Assembly: GCA_021613335.1 (NCBI GenBank)
Contig: JAJTWR010000208.1
Coordinates: 19,326-83,325 of the forward strand
Origin: Whitmania pigra
Lineage: Eukaryota > Annelida > Clitellata > Hirudinida > Haemopidae
Length of the DNA: 64,000 bases
Direction: 5' to 3'
This document shows, one piece after another, positions 10,610-20,750 of the stretch. How positions within the stretch are numbered: position 1 is the first letter of the stretch; each line of letters starts with the position of its first letter. Made by a program: the position numbers and the translations under genes. Under the pieces are notes generated by a model. The model saw only the letters and a program-made list of their open reading frames with translations. It searched no databases and was not told where the DNA came from.

Positions 10610-13327
10610 TCAAGAGGTAGGGAGTTCCAGGGCTTGATGACCCGGTTGGTGAAAAAGTTCTATCTCTGATTGGTGAGACACTTCTCTTCTGGAAGCTAGA
10701 AACGTAGGGAACTCGGGAATTTTGCATATAGTATGGCCGTGGATTATTTTGTAACATAAGCATAAGTCACAGATGAGGCGACGATGTTCGAGGGTTTTGA
10801 GTCCGAGTTGTTTTAGTCTATTGTGATAGGGCAGTGCTCTGAGACCAGGAATCAATCTTGTGAAGTATTTTTGCACCCTTTCTATTTTCATTGTAAGTTG
10901 TTTAGTGTGTGGGTTCCATATTGGGGAGCAATATTCGAGGATTGGCCGGACATAGGAGCAGTGTGCCTTGGTTAAAATGTTTTTGTTCCTGGTGCGAAAG
11001 CATTTGGAAATCAAGCGTAACCTCACAAATGCTTTGTGGATAATATTGCTGATGTGTGCCTTGTATGTAAGTTTGTCGTCGATGAGGACTCCAAGATCTC
11101 GTGTAGTTTCTAAGAGAGGTACTGTTTGGGAAGCAATTGTGTAATGTCTTGGTGGAGTTTTGGTACTGCCCTGATGGATATTTGAATGCATTTTTCAGGA
11201 GCAAGCTGTAGTTGCAACTTGTTGCTCCATTACAAAAACTTTTCAATAGCAGACTGTGGGGAGGATCTATGAGGGAGTGATGATGCTGAGTACAGTTTGA
11301 TGTCGTCAGCAAACAGTTTTGATTTGACGTGGTTATCGGTAAGCGTATCGGTAACATCGTTAATATATATGAGGAAAAGTGTAGGTCCGAGCACACTCCC
11401 TTGAGGCACGCCACTAACCACGTCCACTTCATTGGAAAGGTGGCCGTTAACTTTGACTGCCTGGGTTCGGTTGGATAAGAAAGTCTCAAGCCATGAAAGT
11501 AGGTTGCCTGAGATGCCATATGCCTGAAGTTTAGACAGCAGTTTTTGGTGAGAGACCGAGTCCAAGGCTTTTCTAAAGTCAGAGTATATTATGTCTGTGC
11601 CCTGGCTCCTTCATACTGACCAATCATTTGTACATTCAATCAGGTTGGAGCATGTCGATCTGGAGTTTAAAAAGCCATGTTGTTCAGGTGATATAAGGTT
11701 GTTAGCTTGAAGGTAGTTTAAGATGTCTTTGTTAATCATCCGCTCCATTGCTCGGCAGCAGCAGGATGTGATTGATATAGGTCGGTAGTTACTGGGGTCA
11801 GAAGTGGCAGCCTTTTTTATGTATAGGGGTTACGTGGGCAGATCTCCAATCAAGGGTAGTTCATGCATATTGAAGGAGAAGTTGAAGATATGGCAAAGTG
11901 GCAAACAGAGACCAGCAGCACAGTTTCTGAGGAGGGTGTTAGTGATTCCATCCGGACCAGATGAGAGGGACGGTTTGAGTTTGCGGAGTGTCTGGTATGT
12001 GCGATCAGGAGTGAACAATATTCGATAAATTTTTTTGCTGGTGCGTGGAGACATAGTATGGCATATACCATCATCGATTGTGAAAACACTGCAAAAGTAC
12101 CTATTGAAAATATTAGCTATTTTCTCTGGATCTGATGTGAAGAGTCCATCTTCGGTTTTTAGCTCTTGCACGGAGTTGTGTGCTGAAAATTTGTTGTTGA
12201 TGAAGCGGTAAAACTGTCCTAAATTACCGGACAATGCCAGTCTGCTCTCCTGGAGTTTGTGGTGTTCGTCTATGACTTTCTTGAGTTTTCTAGAGAGAGC
12301 GTTGAAAATAACTTTGTCTTCGTTTCTTTTGCTTTGATGCCACTTACGAAAGGCTCTGAGCTTCAGTTTGTGGGCCTTTAAAATAAAGCTGGGGTAGGAA
12401 GGCTTGAGTGAATTGGTAGTGGTGTTAGGTTTGACACGTTCAGGAGCGATCCTATTTATGCCGTTGCTAACAACACTCTCCAACAGTCATCAACAGAGAA
12501 GCAACTCGTTCCAATTTGTTTGGCAAAGGTAGATGTCTAGATTTTCATAGGCTGATTTGGTTAAGTGTCTGTAGCTTAGGTTATGAATTTTGACTGGTTG
12601 GGTTGCAAGATTCGTTGTGAAGACGATGGTGATATGGTCGCTCTGAGAGATTGCTAGCATTATCCTGATGTCTGATATGAAACGTGAATCGTTGGAGAAG
12701 AGCAGGTCTAGGATGTTTGATTGTCGCGTTGGTGACTGGATGAATTGGTGAAATCTCGTTAAATAAGTTGATAAATATTTTATAGATTTCATTGTTAGGG
12801 TGGGAGTAGTTTTGCCAGTTGACATACGGAAGGTTGAAATCTCCCATGACGCAAACCAGTCCAGTATTCCTGCACAGATAGTCCAAACAGCAGACGCTTC
12901 TATTGGCGTACTCAATAGAATTTGAATTGAAACCAGTTGGTCTGTAATAGTTAATAACTCGGCAAGTTGAACAAGACGTAAGAATATCAACACAGACTAT
13001 TTCAATGAACTTGTACTCCAATGGTATGGGTATTTGTCGAACTTTGAGATTTTTCTTGATGAGTAGGGCTACACCTCCTCCGCGAGAGCCTCTGTCCCAA
13101 CGAAAAGCCTGATACTCTTTTAACAGAAATAAGCCGTCGGATTTGCTGTTTAACCAAGTTTCAACCAAACCAAAAACTTCTAGGTTGTGGCTTTTCAGAA
13201 ACAAAGATAGTTCTTCTCTTTTGCTGATTAGGCTTCTGATATTTGTGGAAGCCCATGATTTTAGTTTATTTCCGAAAGTGCTGAGAGTTTGATTGTGTCT
13301 GAACCGCGGATGCCTTAGTTGAGCCAC
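10610..13327 (-). pseudogene. LINE ORF2 (APE endonuclease + RT), heavily frameshifted
   Basis: Pieces in order on the minus strand: endonuclease 13327-12581 (TNIRSL, LVETWL, RGGGVAL, GDFNLP) and its C-terminal part in a second frame 12993-12490 (RQSNILDLL, SQSDH); RT N-terminus 12483-11830 (SSGPDGITN); motif A region missing its frame near 11590; GVPQGSVLGP and FADD in 11565-11230; and thumb 11191-10610 (TRDLGVLID, YVRPILEYCSPIW). At least four frame changes. The product would be the same endonuclease/RT as in the plus copy. Confidence 0.8.
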
Positions 13328-14012
13328 TCTGAAAAGTTTTCAGTTTTCTTTGGCATCTTTTCTGGTAGGCCGCTTCAGCTTCGCTGGGCGTCAAGTCATA
13401 ATTCATGAACACATTTCGGACGGCAGCATCTTGGGAAATTCTGAGAATTCTGGACGACGAGATCAAGTCTCTTACTGCCTCAGAGTTCGAAAGAGTGAGA
13501 CAGAGCTTAGTATTAGTAGGATCTCTCCCAAAGCGGCGTATGTTTGTGATGGCAGGCTTCACAGTGAGATTCTGCTCGATGAAGTTTTGTACAAGTTTGC
13601 TATCATCGAGTGATGGCTTAGCTGGTAAGCCGGAAACAATGACATTTGTTGAGCGCTTGCTCTTCTCAACTCTTTCTTTTTCGACATTCCACAAGAGGTT
13701 CTTAATCTCTGCCAAATCTACGCTGGGGGCTCGAGTTATAAATGATTGTTCGAGAGTCTCCATCCTGGACAGAAACGTTTTAGTCATCTCGTTCAGAGCG
13801 TTAGTCAAAGTTTTGGTTATTTGAGACATCATGACTTGAATTGTTGTTGAGAATGCTTCCAGCATCTTGTTCATATTGGTGTTCATTTGGCCAATGGCAT
13901 TTGTCATGTGTTCGCTCAACTGCTTTGTCAGGAGGTTCGAGTTTTCATTCGCTTGCTTCATGACAGCGTTCAGAATATCCTCGAGGCTATCCGGCGTTAA
14001 TGACCTCGCCAT
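13266..14012 (-). pseudogene. LINE ORF1, apparently intact in this copy
   Basis: An uninterrupted 249-codon frame from MARSLTPDSLE (14012) to the stop at 13266; the longer open frame to 14057 is upstream sequence. Order: coiled coil (about 10-95), RRM-like core (NVIVSGLPAKP, IRRFGRDPTNTKLCL) and a C-terminal segment LTPSEAEAAYQKR. It is the better-preserved version of the frameshifted ORF1 at 6627. It is called a pseudogene because its partner ORF2 is broken. Confidence 0.7.
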
Positions 14013-14090
14013 TTCAAACAAACTTACCGAATTAGTGTATTTCAGTGAGAACAACAAACGTAGACAATTAGCTGTAGGTATATTCTATTT

Positions 14091-14886
14091 ATAACGATGT
14101 TTTGTGCGAAAATCGACGGAGAAAAGTAAATCAGCTTGCACTCTATTAACGCTCATAACATTTGAATATGAAAGAAAACTTCATATTCTAACATGTGTAA
14201 CAGAATGGGTTTTCTAAAACTGGTTGAAGTCGAGATTTTAGGCACTTTTATGCAGTGTTGCAGATCATTTGTTATATCTTTCTAAATATGAAGTGCAAAT
14301 GTTTTTTTCTGTGATTATAATGTTAGTTAGATTGTAATTACCTATAAATTTATAAAATGATTCTTAAACGAAAATGAATGTTTGTTTTAAAAACATTTTT
14401 ATTAAGATCTTGCTAAATATATGTAGTTAAAATTTCAACTTCAGACATGTTTGTCTCCAAGTCATCGGACTAGCACTTGGACTTTAAAATGTATTATTAA
14501 AAGGATTTGAACGCAATTTTACGCTAATATATTCATTTCGATATTGTTCACTTTTAAACACACTATACTCTCGATCGCCTATTGATTCGATAAACTCAAC
14601 ATAATCGATCTGACAAGAAAGATTTAAAGATATAGATTTAATTCTTAGCACGGAATATAAGCATTAAAAAATTAAACCTTGGTCTAATCATAAGTCGACC
14701 TTAGGACAAGACCAGGGGTAACTCAAAAAAGCTCTCAAGTGGGGAGGCTTCAAAAGCATACTAATGCTGAGAGGGGAGGGCAATTGCTTTTGCGGAATAA
14801 AAACGAAATAATTTTTAAATATTATAAATTTATATTTTTTAGTTATTTTATTTCTATTTCTTAAATATAATTTTGTTGATTATTTT
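14091..14886. other. Unassigned AT-rich spacer
   Basis: No coding or repeat structure recognised apart from short homopolymers. It separates the inverted LINE's 5' end from a MITE. Confidence 0.4.
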
Positions 14887-15003
14887 GGGACCATCCATAA
14901 AGTATGTCACGCTCGAGTGAGAGGGGGTAAACCTCTACGTAACGTTACACAAATTAAAAATTAAAGTTAAGGTTTTTTGCGGACGTCTTTTGTGGACGAC
15001 CCC
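14887..15003. mobile_element. MITE, 117 bp, GGG...CCC ends
   Basis: The left end GGGACCATCCATAAAG is roughly inverted at the right end (CTTTTGTGGACGACCCC, 14987-15003). There is no room for a transposase. The right end matches that of another small element at 40996-41110 (GCGGACGTCTTTT.TGGACGA), so it belongs to a dispersed family. No target duplication is obvious. Confidence 0.6.
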
Positions 15004-15027
15004 AAAGAGAAGAAGCGTCCTCAAATT

Positions 15028-16246
15028 TAGACCTCCTAGCCGCCGCCATTTAGCCAAATCCGCCGAACATTTCAATTACGCCAAAAATCCGCCGAAACTT
15101 TTTCGGCTAGCCTAAATCGCCGCCATAAAGTGCGATTCGATCCATCCGCCGAATTATTTCACAGCACCAAATAAATTCAAATTTAATTTACAAATTTCTT
15201 CGCAGCCTACATTGTCTGTAGTTCCAATGATGAAAATGAAAATAAAAAAGCTATGTATTGCCTCATCAACAGATGATCCCAAGATTAAAGCAATTAAATC
15301 AGCAGTTTTGGCAAAGGTAGACCATAGATTTCCCGAATCGGAACAAATCAAGCTTCATCAATTACTAGACCCTCAAACTAAGACTCTCATACCCAGAACA
15401 GATGCAACTATTATACTTGAAAATGTCATTAAAGATGCAGTTGAGAGAAATTTTATTACTGTTCCTGAAACAATGAGACAAACAAGAGAAGCAAATACAC
15501 ATAACAGCGAGCATGAGGGGCCTGAAGAAAAGAAGAGACGACTAAGATTGGAGCTATTAAACGAATTTTGTCCAGAGATGTCACTCACCAAGGGAATGAT
15601 TTGAATTCTTTGGTTAGTATAGAAATCTTGTTAATAGTATTTGAGCAAGAATATGAAAAATATTATATATAAAATATATAAACATAATAAAAATGCACTT
15701 GCCATAAATTATTATCAAATAATTATTTGTGTGTTAAAATGTAAAAATTGCTGTTAATATTCTGTATCGCAGGTAGCAGTAGAAGTCGCATGCTACTTGA
15801 CATTAAAGAGCTGTGATAATGGCGAATAAGTATTGACATTTTGGAAGAAAACAGTGGTTTCTTTCCCACTTTTATCACAATTGGTCAAATTGCAATTACC
15901 AGCATCAGCAACATCAGTTACAGTGGAATGCATGTTTTCGAATACTGGCCTGGTTGCTAACAGCAAGCGATCTAGTTTGTCTGCAGAAAGATTGCACCGT
16001 GTGACATTTATTCATGACAATTTTGACATTATAGTGCAATAATTTTCTATTATTAATTTTACTGAAAAAACCCTTAGTTGATAAACATGTTTCGTTCATT
16101 TTTTAAAACTCAGCCACATTTTAGCCGAATTATTCCTATTTTCAGCCGGAATTTTTAATAATCACGTGAATTCGGCTAAGCCGGATATCAGCCAGATTTT
16201 TTGCTCAGCCAGCCATAGTTTAAAATAAATTCGGCTAGGGGGTCTA
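15028..16246 (+). mobile_element. hAT element, decayed, with perfect 8-bp TSD
   Basis: Ends TAGACCTCCTAGCCG (15028) and, inverted, TAGACCCCCTAGCCG (to 16246). Exact 8-bp direct repeats CTCAAATT flank it at 15020-15027 and 16247-16254. Both the TSD length and the interior dimerisation domain identify hAT. At 1219 bp it is shorter than autonomous hATs and keeps only C-terminal transposase pieces. The CCG/CCGAA-rich subterminal regions are typical internal repeats. Confidence 0.85.
15212..16042 (+). pseudogene. hAT transposase fragments (C-terminal half)
   Basis: Piece one (15212-15604, 130 codons) resembles the helical region before the hAT dimerisation domain (KIKAIKSAVLAKVDHRFP, LLDPQTK). 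Piece two (15833-16042) is the dimerisation domain itself: VECMFSNTGLVANSKRSSLS followed by a short tail. The roughly 230 bp between them lack a continuous frame. The RNase H-like catalytic core is absent, so this copy cannot encode an active transposase. Confidence 0.75.
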
Positions 16247-16254
16247 CTCAAATT

Positions 16255-16558
16255 CCAATATATATAACGCGCAATTTTTCCACTTTATGTAAAAAATCAC
16301 TTATAAAACACGCAAACGATCATAACACGCATTTTTTTTGGCTAAAGAAATTTAACATTTAAATTAAAATTATATATATTAAAATATTAAATTGAAGTAG
16401 TTTCTAATATATAAAACAATCAATTTTAAAAGTTGTCAAAAAATCTTCAGTTGGCTGAGCGGCCGGTGCTTGATAGATACAGTGATATATTGATAGAAGT
16501 GCTCTTGATTGAAATATCATCATCTTTAAGAAAGTGGCTGATAAACGTAACTCGTTGT
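16255..16558. other. Unassigned spacer
   Basis: AT-rich; no gene. A GTTGGCTGAGCGG string at about 16451 resembles a tRNA A box by chance, but no cloverleaf follows. Confidence 0.4.
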
Positions 16559-17212
16559 CAATAAGCTTCAAGTCCTTTCTAGGGCAAAAGACAGAGATAA
16601 CAGAGCAGCTGCTCGGGAGTTCAACGTTAATGAGGTGTTAGTTTGCGAATGGAGAAAGAAGGAATGCTTGCTTGAAAAACTGAACCTGAGAAAACGTGCA
16701 TGCCTTGTACAAAATGCGAAATGGCCAAAGTTAGAGTCTGGTCTAAAGCTATGGGTCTTGGAACAAAGGAAGAGAACTTTCGACATTCCCGCTAGGAGAA
16801 CAGTGGAAGCATCTGGCGCCAAAACGGTGGCAATAACAACAAGTGGTCACGTACGAATATGTTTCGCAGTCATACTTGGATGCTCTGCGGCTGGCACCAA
16901 GTCAAAACCAATATTGATTTTCAAGAGACAATGCAAAAAATTTTCAGCATGAAGCTCTGGATTCAAAAATGTTCTCAATGGAGAATATTCTCTACAAAGA
17001 GCTCGCGGTTGATCATGGATGCAATGACTGCTCATAAAGAGGAGTCAGTTAAGAAGATGCTCAACTTAAGCACATTGCAATCATCCCGAGTGGTCTATCA
17101 TCCAAACTGCATCTACAAAGAGAGGGAGGAATGGATGCAGAATGGCACACATACTCACACACCGTCTGGACGAGACAGTGAAAACTCTAACATCAAATAT
17201 AATTATGAGTAA
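16559..17212 (+). pseudogene. Pogo/Tigger transposase remnant with internal deletion
   Basis: The N-terminal part (about 16560-16800) matches the HTH region (REFNVNEVLVCEWRKK-like, then LKLWVLEQRK). It is fused after a deletion directly to the start of the DDE domain (GAKTVAITTSGHVRICFAV, FKRQ; about 16815-16935). A second DDE piece appears about 17000-17115 (SSRLIMDAMTAHKEESVK), and in the next frame IIPSGLSSKL, the family's conserved block after the second Asp. Hence there is an internal deletion plus at least two frameshifts. No terminal repeats found. Confidence 0.75.
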
Positions 17213-17432
17213 CAAATAGTTGAATAATTATGACAAAAATAAATTAGTACAACACCCCACAAGTTTCTTTTAGTTGCCACCAATTAATTCCAGCTAAATT
17301 CAAGTTGACGACCCAAATTCGAGAGCCATACAATGCAATGATTAACGTGACTGCTTTGCCACATGCTTCTGTAAGCATATATCGGAAGCTCTTTATGCAA
17401 TGCATTAGCGTGTAATATGGGTGAAAATACAG

Positions 17433-17690
17433 TAATTCAACATTGGCCACATTATCTTTATAGCGTAAAGAGTCGTGATATTCAGAATATATTTTTAGCT
17501 CTCAGTATGGATATTGGTGGGCTATAGAAAAGAGCCGCTCATTATAATATTAATTCAACATTAGCCTCATTATCTGTATAGAGTAAAGAGTCTTAATATT
17601 CAGATATGTCAAATATATCTTGATATTTGGCTCTCAATATGGATATTGGTAGGCGATAGGAAAGAGGCACTCATTATAATATTAGCTCAA
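17433..17690 (+). repeat. Two tandem copies, period about 118 bp
   Basis: The unit beginning TAATTCAACATT at 17433 repeats at 17551, containing GTAAAGAGTC, CTCTCA.TATGGATATTGG and CATTATAATATTA in the same order. A third partial start (TTAGCTCAACG) follows at about 17683. Confidence 0.7.
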
Positions 17691-18239
17691 CGCTTAAAAT
17701 ATTTATATATACCGTTAAAGATATATTAAATTTTATTTTGTAATAAAATGGTTAACAAAAGCGACATTCATTATTTGTAACTAACTTAAATGGGACAGAT
17801 ATTCTAAATACATATATATTATACATTTTCACTAATTTTTTTTAATTAGAATTAATTATTAAACAACGTTTTGTTTTGAAATTATTTGTTTTTTATTTCA
17901 ACATATACCTAATTTATTATTATAATAGGAGGGCATGGTTTGTTTACTAAGAAATGCCGATATAGATATTAAACTGCGATTACTCCAGTCAAAAACGACC
18001 AGCGACAATGAAAAAAAAAACTGATCGGAAGTGGAAGAGTTCTCGAACCAATCAAAGGATAACAATTGTCTAGAATTTAAAAAAAATTAAAATTAAATTA
18101 AACTAATTTAAAATTTTATTTATATTACTTTGTAACGCCTTGTGCCAAAACGGTAACGTAGTAAAAGTATGACCGAAAATAGTGGTTTGTCACAAATAAA
18201 AGTACGGAATATAATATATTTTCATAAATAATCATAATT
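17691..18239. other. Unassigned AT-rich spacer
   Basis: No gene or repeat recognised; several A and T homopolymers. Confidence 0.4.
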
Positions 18240-19017
18240 TCGAGCGAGCGAGTGGTCAAATGTCGCGGATTGCTATTAATTTGGTTTATTCTAGTGTTTT
18301 TCTTAGAAAAAACTCGATAAAATTAGTATCATTTGACTCGTCGTCGTCCTCCGCTTCTGCCAGTGCTTAAATTTTTCGATACCAGTGGATTATTTTTGCG
18401 TGGCTTTCGTTTGTTCCATTGTTTAGTTTTCGCGATTCGACACTCCCCTGTAAAATGTCGCGCAAGAATGCAAAGTGCGAGGAGTTCGATGAGGCTACGG
18501 TTGATAATTTGGCTGACAAAATTAAGGCAAAGATTGTGAAATCTATAAGGGAGATGATCAGAGAGGAGATGCCTGGTCTGGTTAAATCTGCGGTCAAGGA
18601 GGAGATGAAAAAATTGATTGGTAAAGTGAGCGAGCTCAGCGAGGAAAACATTCGCCTCAAGGCGAGGATAGACGCAGTCGAAACACAGTTGAGAGCCAAC
18701 AATCTGGTAATCTATGGATTGCCTGATGCGTCTTTGGCTGAAGTGGTCGCTACATCCTCCGGTGACGGGACGAGTTGGGAGCGGGGAATGAATCGAAGAG
18801 ATACAGTCCAGGCAATTATCAATTGCTGCAACTCAAAACTTGGCGCAAATATCTCAGAGGGCGACATACACTCTGGCTACAGGATTCCCAGCAAAAATGG
18901 CCCTCGCCCAATAGTTGTCACCTTCGCTTCAAAGATGGTCAGAGATAGAGTCTATGCTCTGAGAAAAGCCCTGCACAAGGATAGAACATCAAAGATCTAC
19001 ATCAACAAACACTTAAC

Positions 19018-20376
19018 CAGTGATGCCGAGTACTTAAGTACATAAGTACATGAGTACATGAGTACTTATGTACATTTGTTGTACTTGAGTATTTATACTT
19101 AAGTCCTTTCAAAATTGTGTACTTAGTACTTAGTATTTAAATACATTTTTAATAATTATTAATAAGTACATTTTAAGTACTTTTAAATTTTTTTTTTTTA
19201 AATTTTTTAAAATGAAAGTCCAAATGTTGTGTGTTTGATGTTCTTGGGAGAACAATACCCAAGCCAAACTCAACTCGGTGGAACTCCGATTTAACAGTTA
19301 TAGAGCCATCTACGATATGAAGGACAGAGTTAATATCGTGATGGAACGATTGCAGTTGCCGAAGTTCAGCTCTCAAGACTTCATTTTCTTGAAGGAATGG
19401 ATCGAGGTCATGAGACCAATTTCACAAGCTCTGGATAATTTACAAGGAGAAGACACGTCTGGATCTTATTTTGGTTCCATTCTGCCGACTCTACACACGA
19501 TACAGCAAAGGCTTAAATCAGCTTCACCGACTTATGTCGGAAGCTTAATAATAGCTATTCAGGCCGGAATGCAAAAAAGGTTTGGGCATATTTTGAAATT
19601 TGACAGCATAGAAATAAGCTTCAAGATGAAAGCTTTTATCATTGCTGCTATATCACACCCATTCTTCAAAATTCGATGGCTTCCATTGATTCATCGTAAG
19701 GTGTGTGAAGAGTTGTTTCTTGCTGAAGTAAAACGCATGAATGAAACAAACTCTGTCTAAGAGCCATCGGTTGTGACACCATCAGCTGGAGATTATTATG
19801 GTTTTTATGAACCAGATTCTTGTAGTAATGATTCTTCATTCACAGTGGAAGCAGTTCAGTACTTGAATGATCCATCACATGACATAAATCAGCTGAGCAG
19901 GTATGCATTGTAATTTTATAAATTATGTTATGAAAATAGTTGAGTTTCATAATTTATATAATTTGTTAATAACTCTGGCTGTTGCATGTAGGTATCCAGC
20001 AGTCAAAAAAGTTTTTCTCAAGTTCAACACAACCATTCCATCATCTGCACCTGTTGAAAGGCTATTCAGTCAAGCTGGTCTTATACTGACTCCTCAGCGT
20101 AACAGACTCTGTGACCAATATTTTGAGAAATTGCTTCTTTTAAAGAAAAATAAACGATTTTATTGATAAATGTAAATTCTGTTACTTGTGTTCTCTTGTG
20201 TTAACATTGTATTGAAGATAACGAATATTAATTCTGTTCAATGAAGGAAAAGTACTTATACTTATACTTAAGTACATTGGCTACAACGTACTTCTACTTG
20301 TACTTATAAATACATTCAGCCCCAAGTACTTGTACTTATACTTAAGTACATTTTTGGAGTACTTACGGCAACACTG
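19018..20376 (+). mobile_element. hAT element (1359 bp) inside LINE ORF1
   Basis: Terminal inverted repeats CAGTGATGCCGAGTACTT (left) and, inverted from the right end, CAGTGTTGCCGTAAGTACT. Perfect 8-bp TSD CACTTAAC at 19010-19017 and 20377-20384. Subterminal regions are dense in AGTACTTAAGTAC palindromes (19029-19170 and 20250-20360), the usual transposase-binding array of hATs. The interior keeps only the C-terminal transposase. Confidence 0.95.
19278..20166 (+). pseudogene. hAT transposase C-terminal fragments
   Basis: The first piece (19278-19760) carries the helical insertion-domain region: NSYRAIYDMKDRV, FLKEWIEVMRPISQALDNLQ, IQAGMQKRFGHIL, ISHPFFKIRWL. The second (19903-20166) is the dimerisation domain: YPAVKKVFLKFNTTIPSSAP, VERLFSQAGLILTPQRNRL. 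A stop at 19758 and about 140 bp separate them. The N-terminal BED finger and first catalytic Asp region are missing; the element is a deletion derivative. Confidence 0.85.
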
Positions 20377-20750
20377 CACTTAACCAAGCCAAACTCAGAA
20401 ATCTTTGCTAGAGCCAGGAAACTTGTAAAGGACAAAAAATTTTTATCAGCATGGACATGGAATGGTCACGTCTACTTGAAGAGAGGTGAGAACTCAGGGC
20501 CAACTCGAGTTCAAAACCTCCTTGACCTGGAAAAATACTAACTTCTTTTTGTTTTGATGTTGGTGTTTTGCTTTTCTTTTCCTCTCATCGTGGAGTCTCT
20601 GTTTATTGAAGAAGAAACTTTCAGTTATATTTGTCTCCGCTATTGATCCCGTGAACTTAGACCATGTTTCAACAGTTTTGGCTGATGTGAATACGATTTA
20701 TGTTACATCTGTTGTGGGGAGGGACCACAGGTTCGAGAAAAGTTTGAGAA

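Larger units (their letters stand above)
10600..14090 (-). mobile_element. APE-type LINE, inverted copy, 3' truncated
   Basis: Same family as the copy at 6498-10262, in opposite orientation. In its own sense it begins near 14090 and ends near 10600, inside the codons that in the plus copy read NSLPPDIINSST. The last part of ORF2 and the 3' UTR are missing. Its sense strand then runs into TTA rather than TAA repeats, so the flank is not its own tail. The downstream end was probably lost by deletion or recombination within the array. Confidence 0.85.
18455..20541 (+). pseudogene. LINE ORF1 (coiled coil + RRM), split by hAT
   Basis: Starts MSRKNAKCEE at 18455. Residues about 10-85 are a charged coiled coil (KIKAKIVKSIREMIREEM), then the RRM-like core opens with NNLVIYGLPD and continues GYRIPSKNGPRPIVVTF. 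At 19017 the frame runs into the hAT at codon HLT and resumes at 20385 with KPNSEIFARAR, ending YLKRGENSG...LEKY and a stop at 20539-20541. Skipping the hAT and one 8-bp duplication keeps the reading frame exactly, so ORF1 was open when the hAT landed. Function: element RNA binding. Confidence 0.85.

Noticed and set aside
16445..16475. tRNA A-box-like string
   Set aside because: No cloverleaf or B box follows at the right distance.
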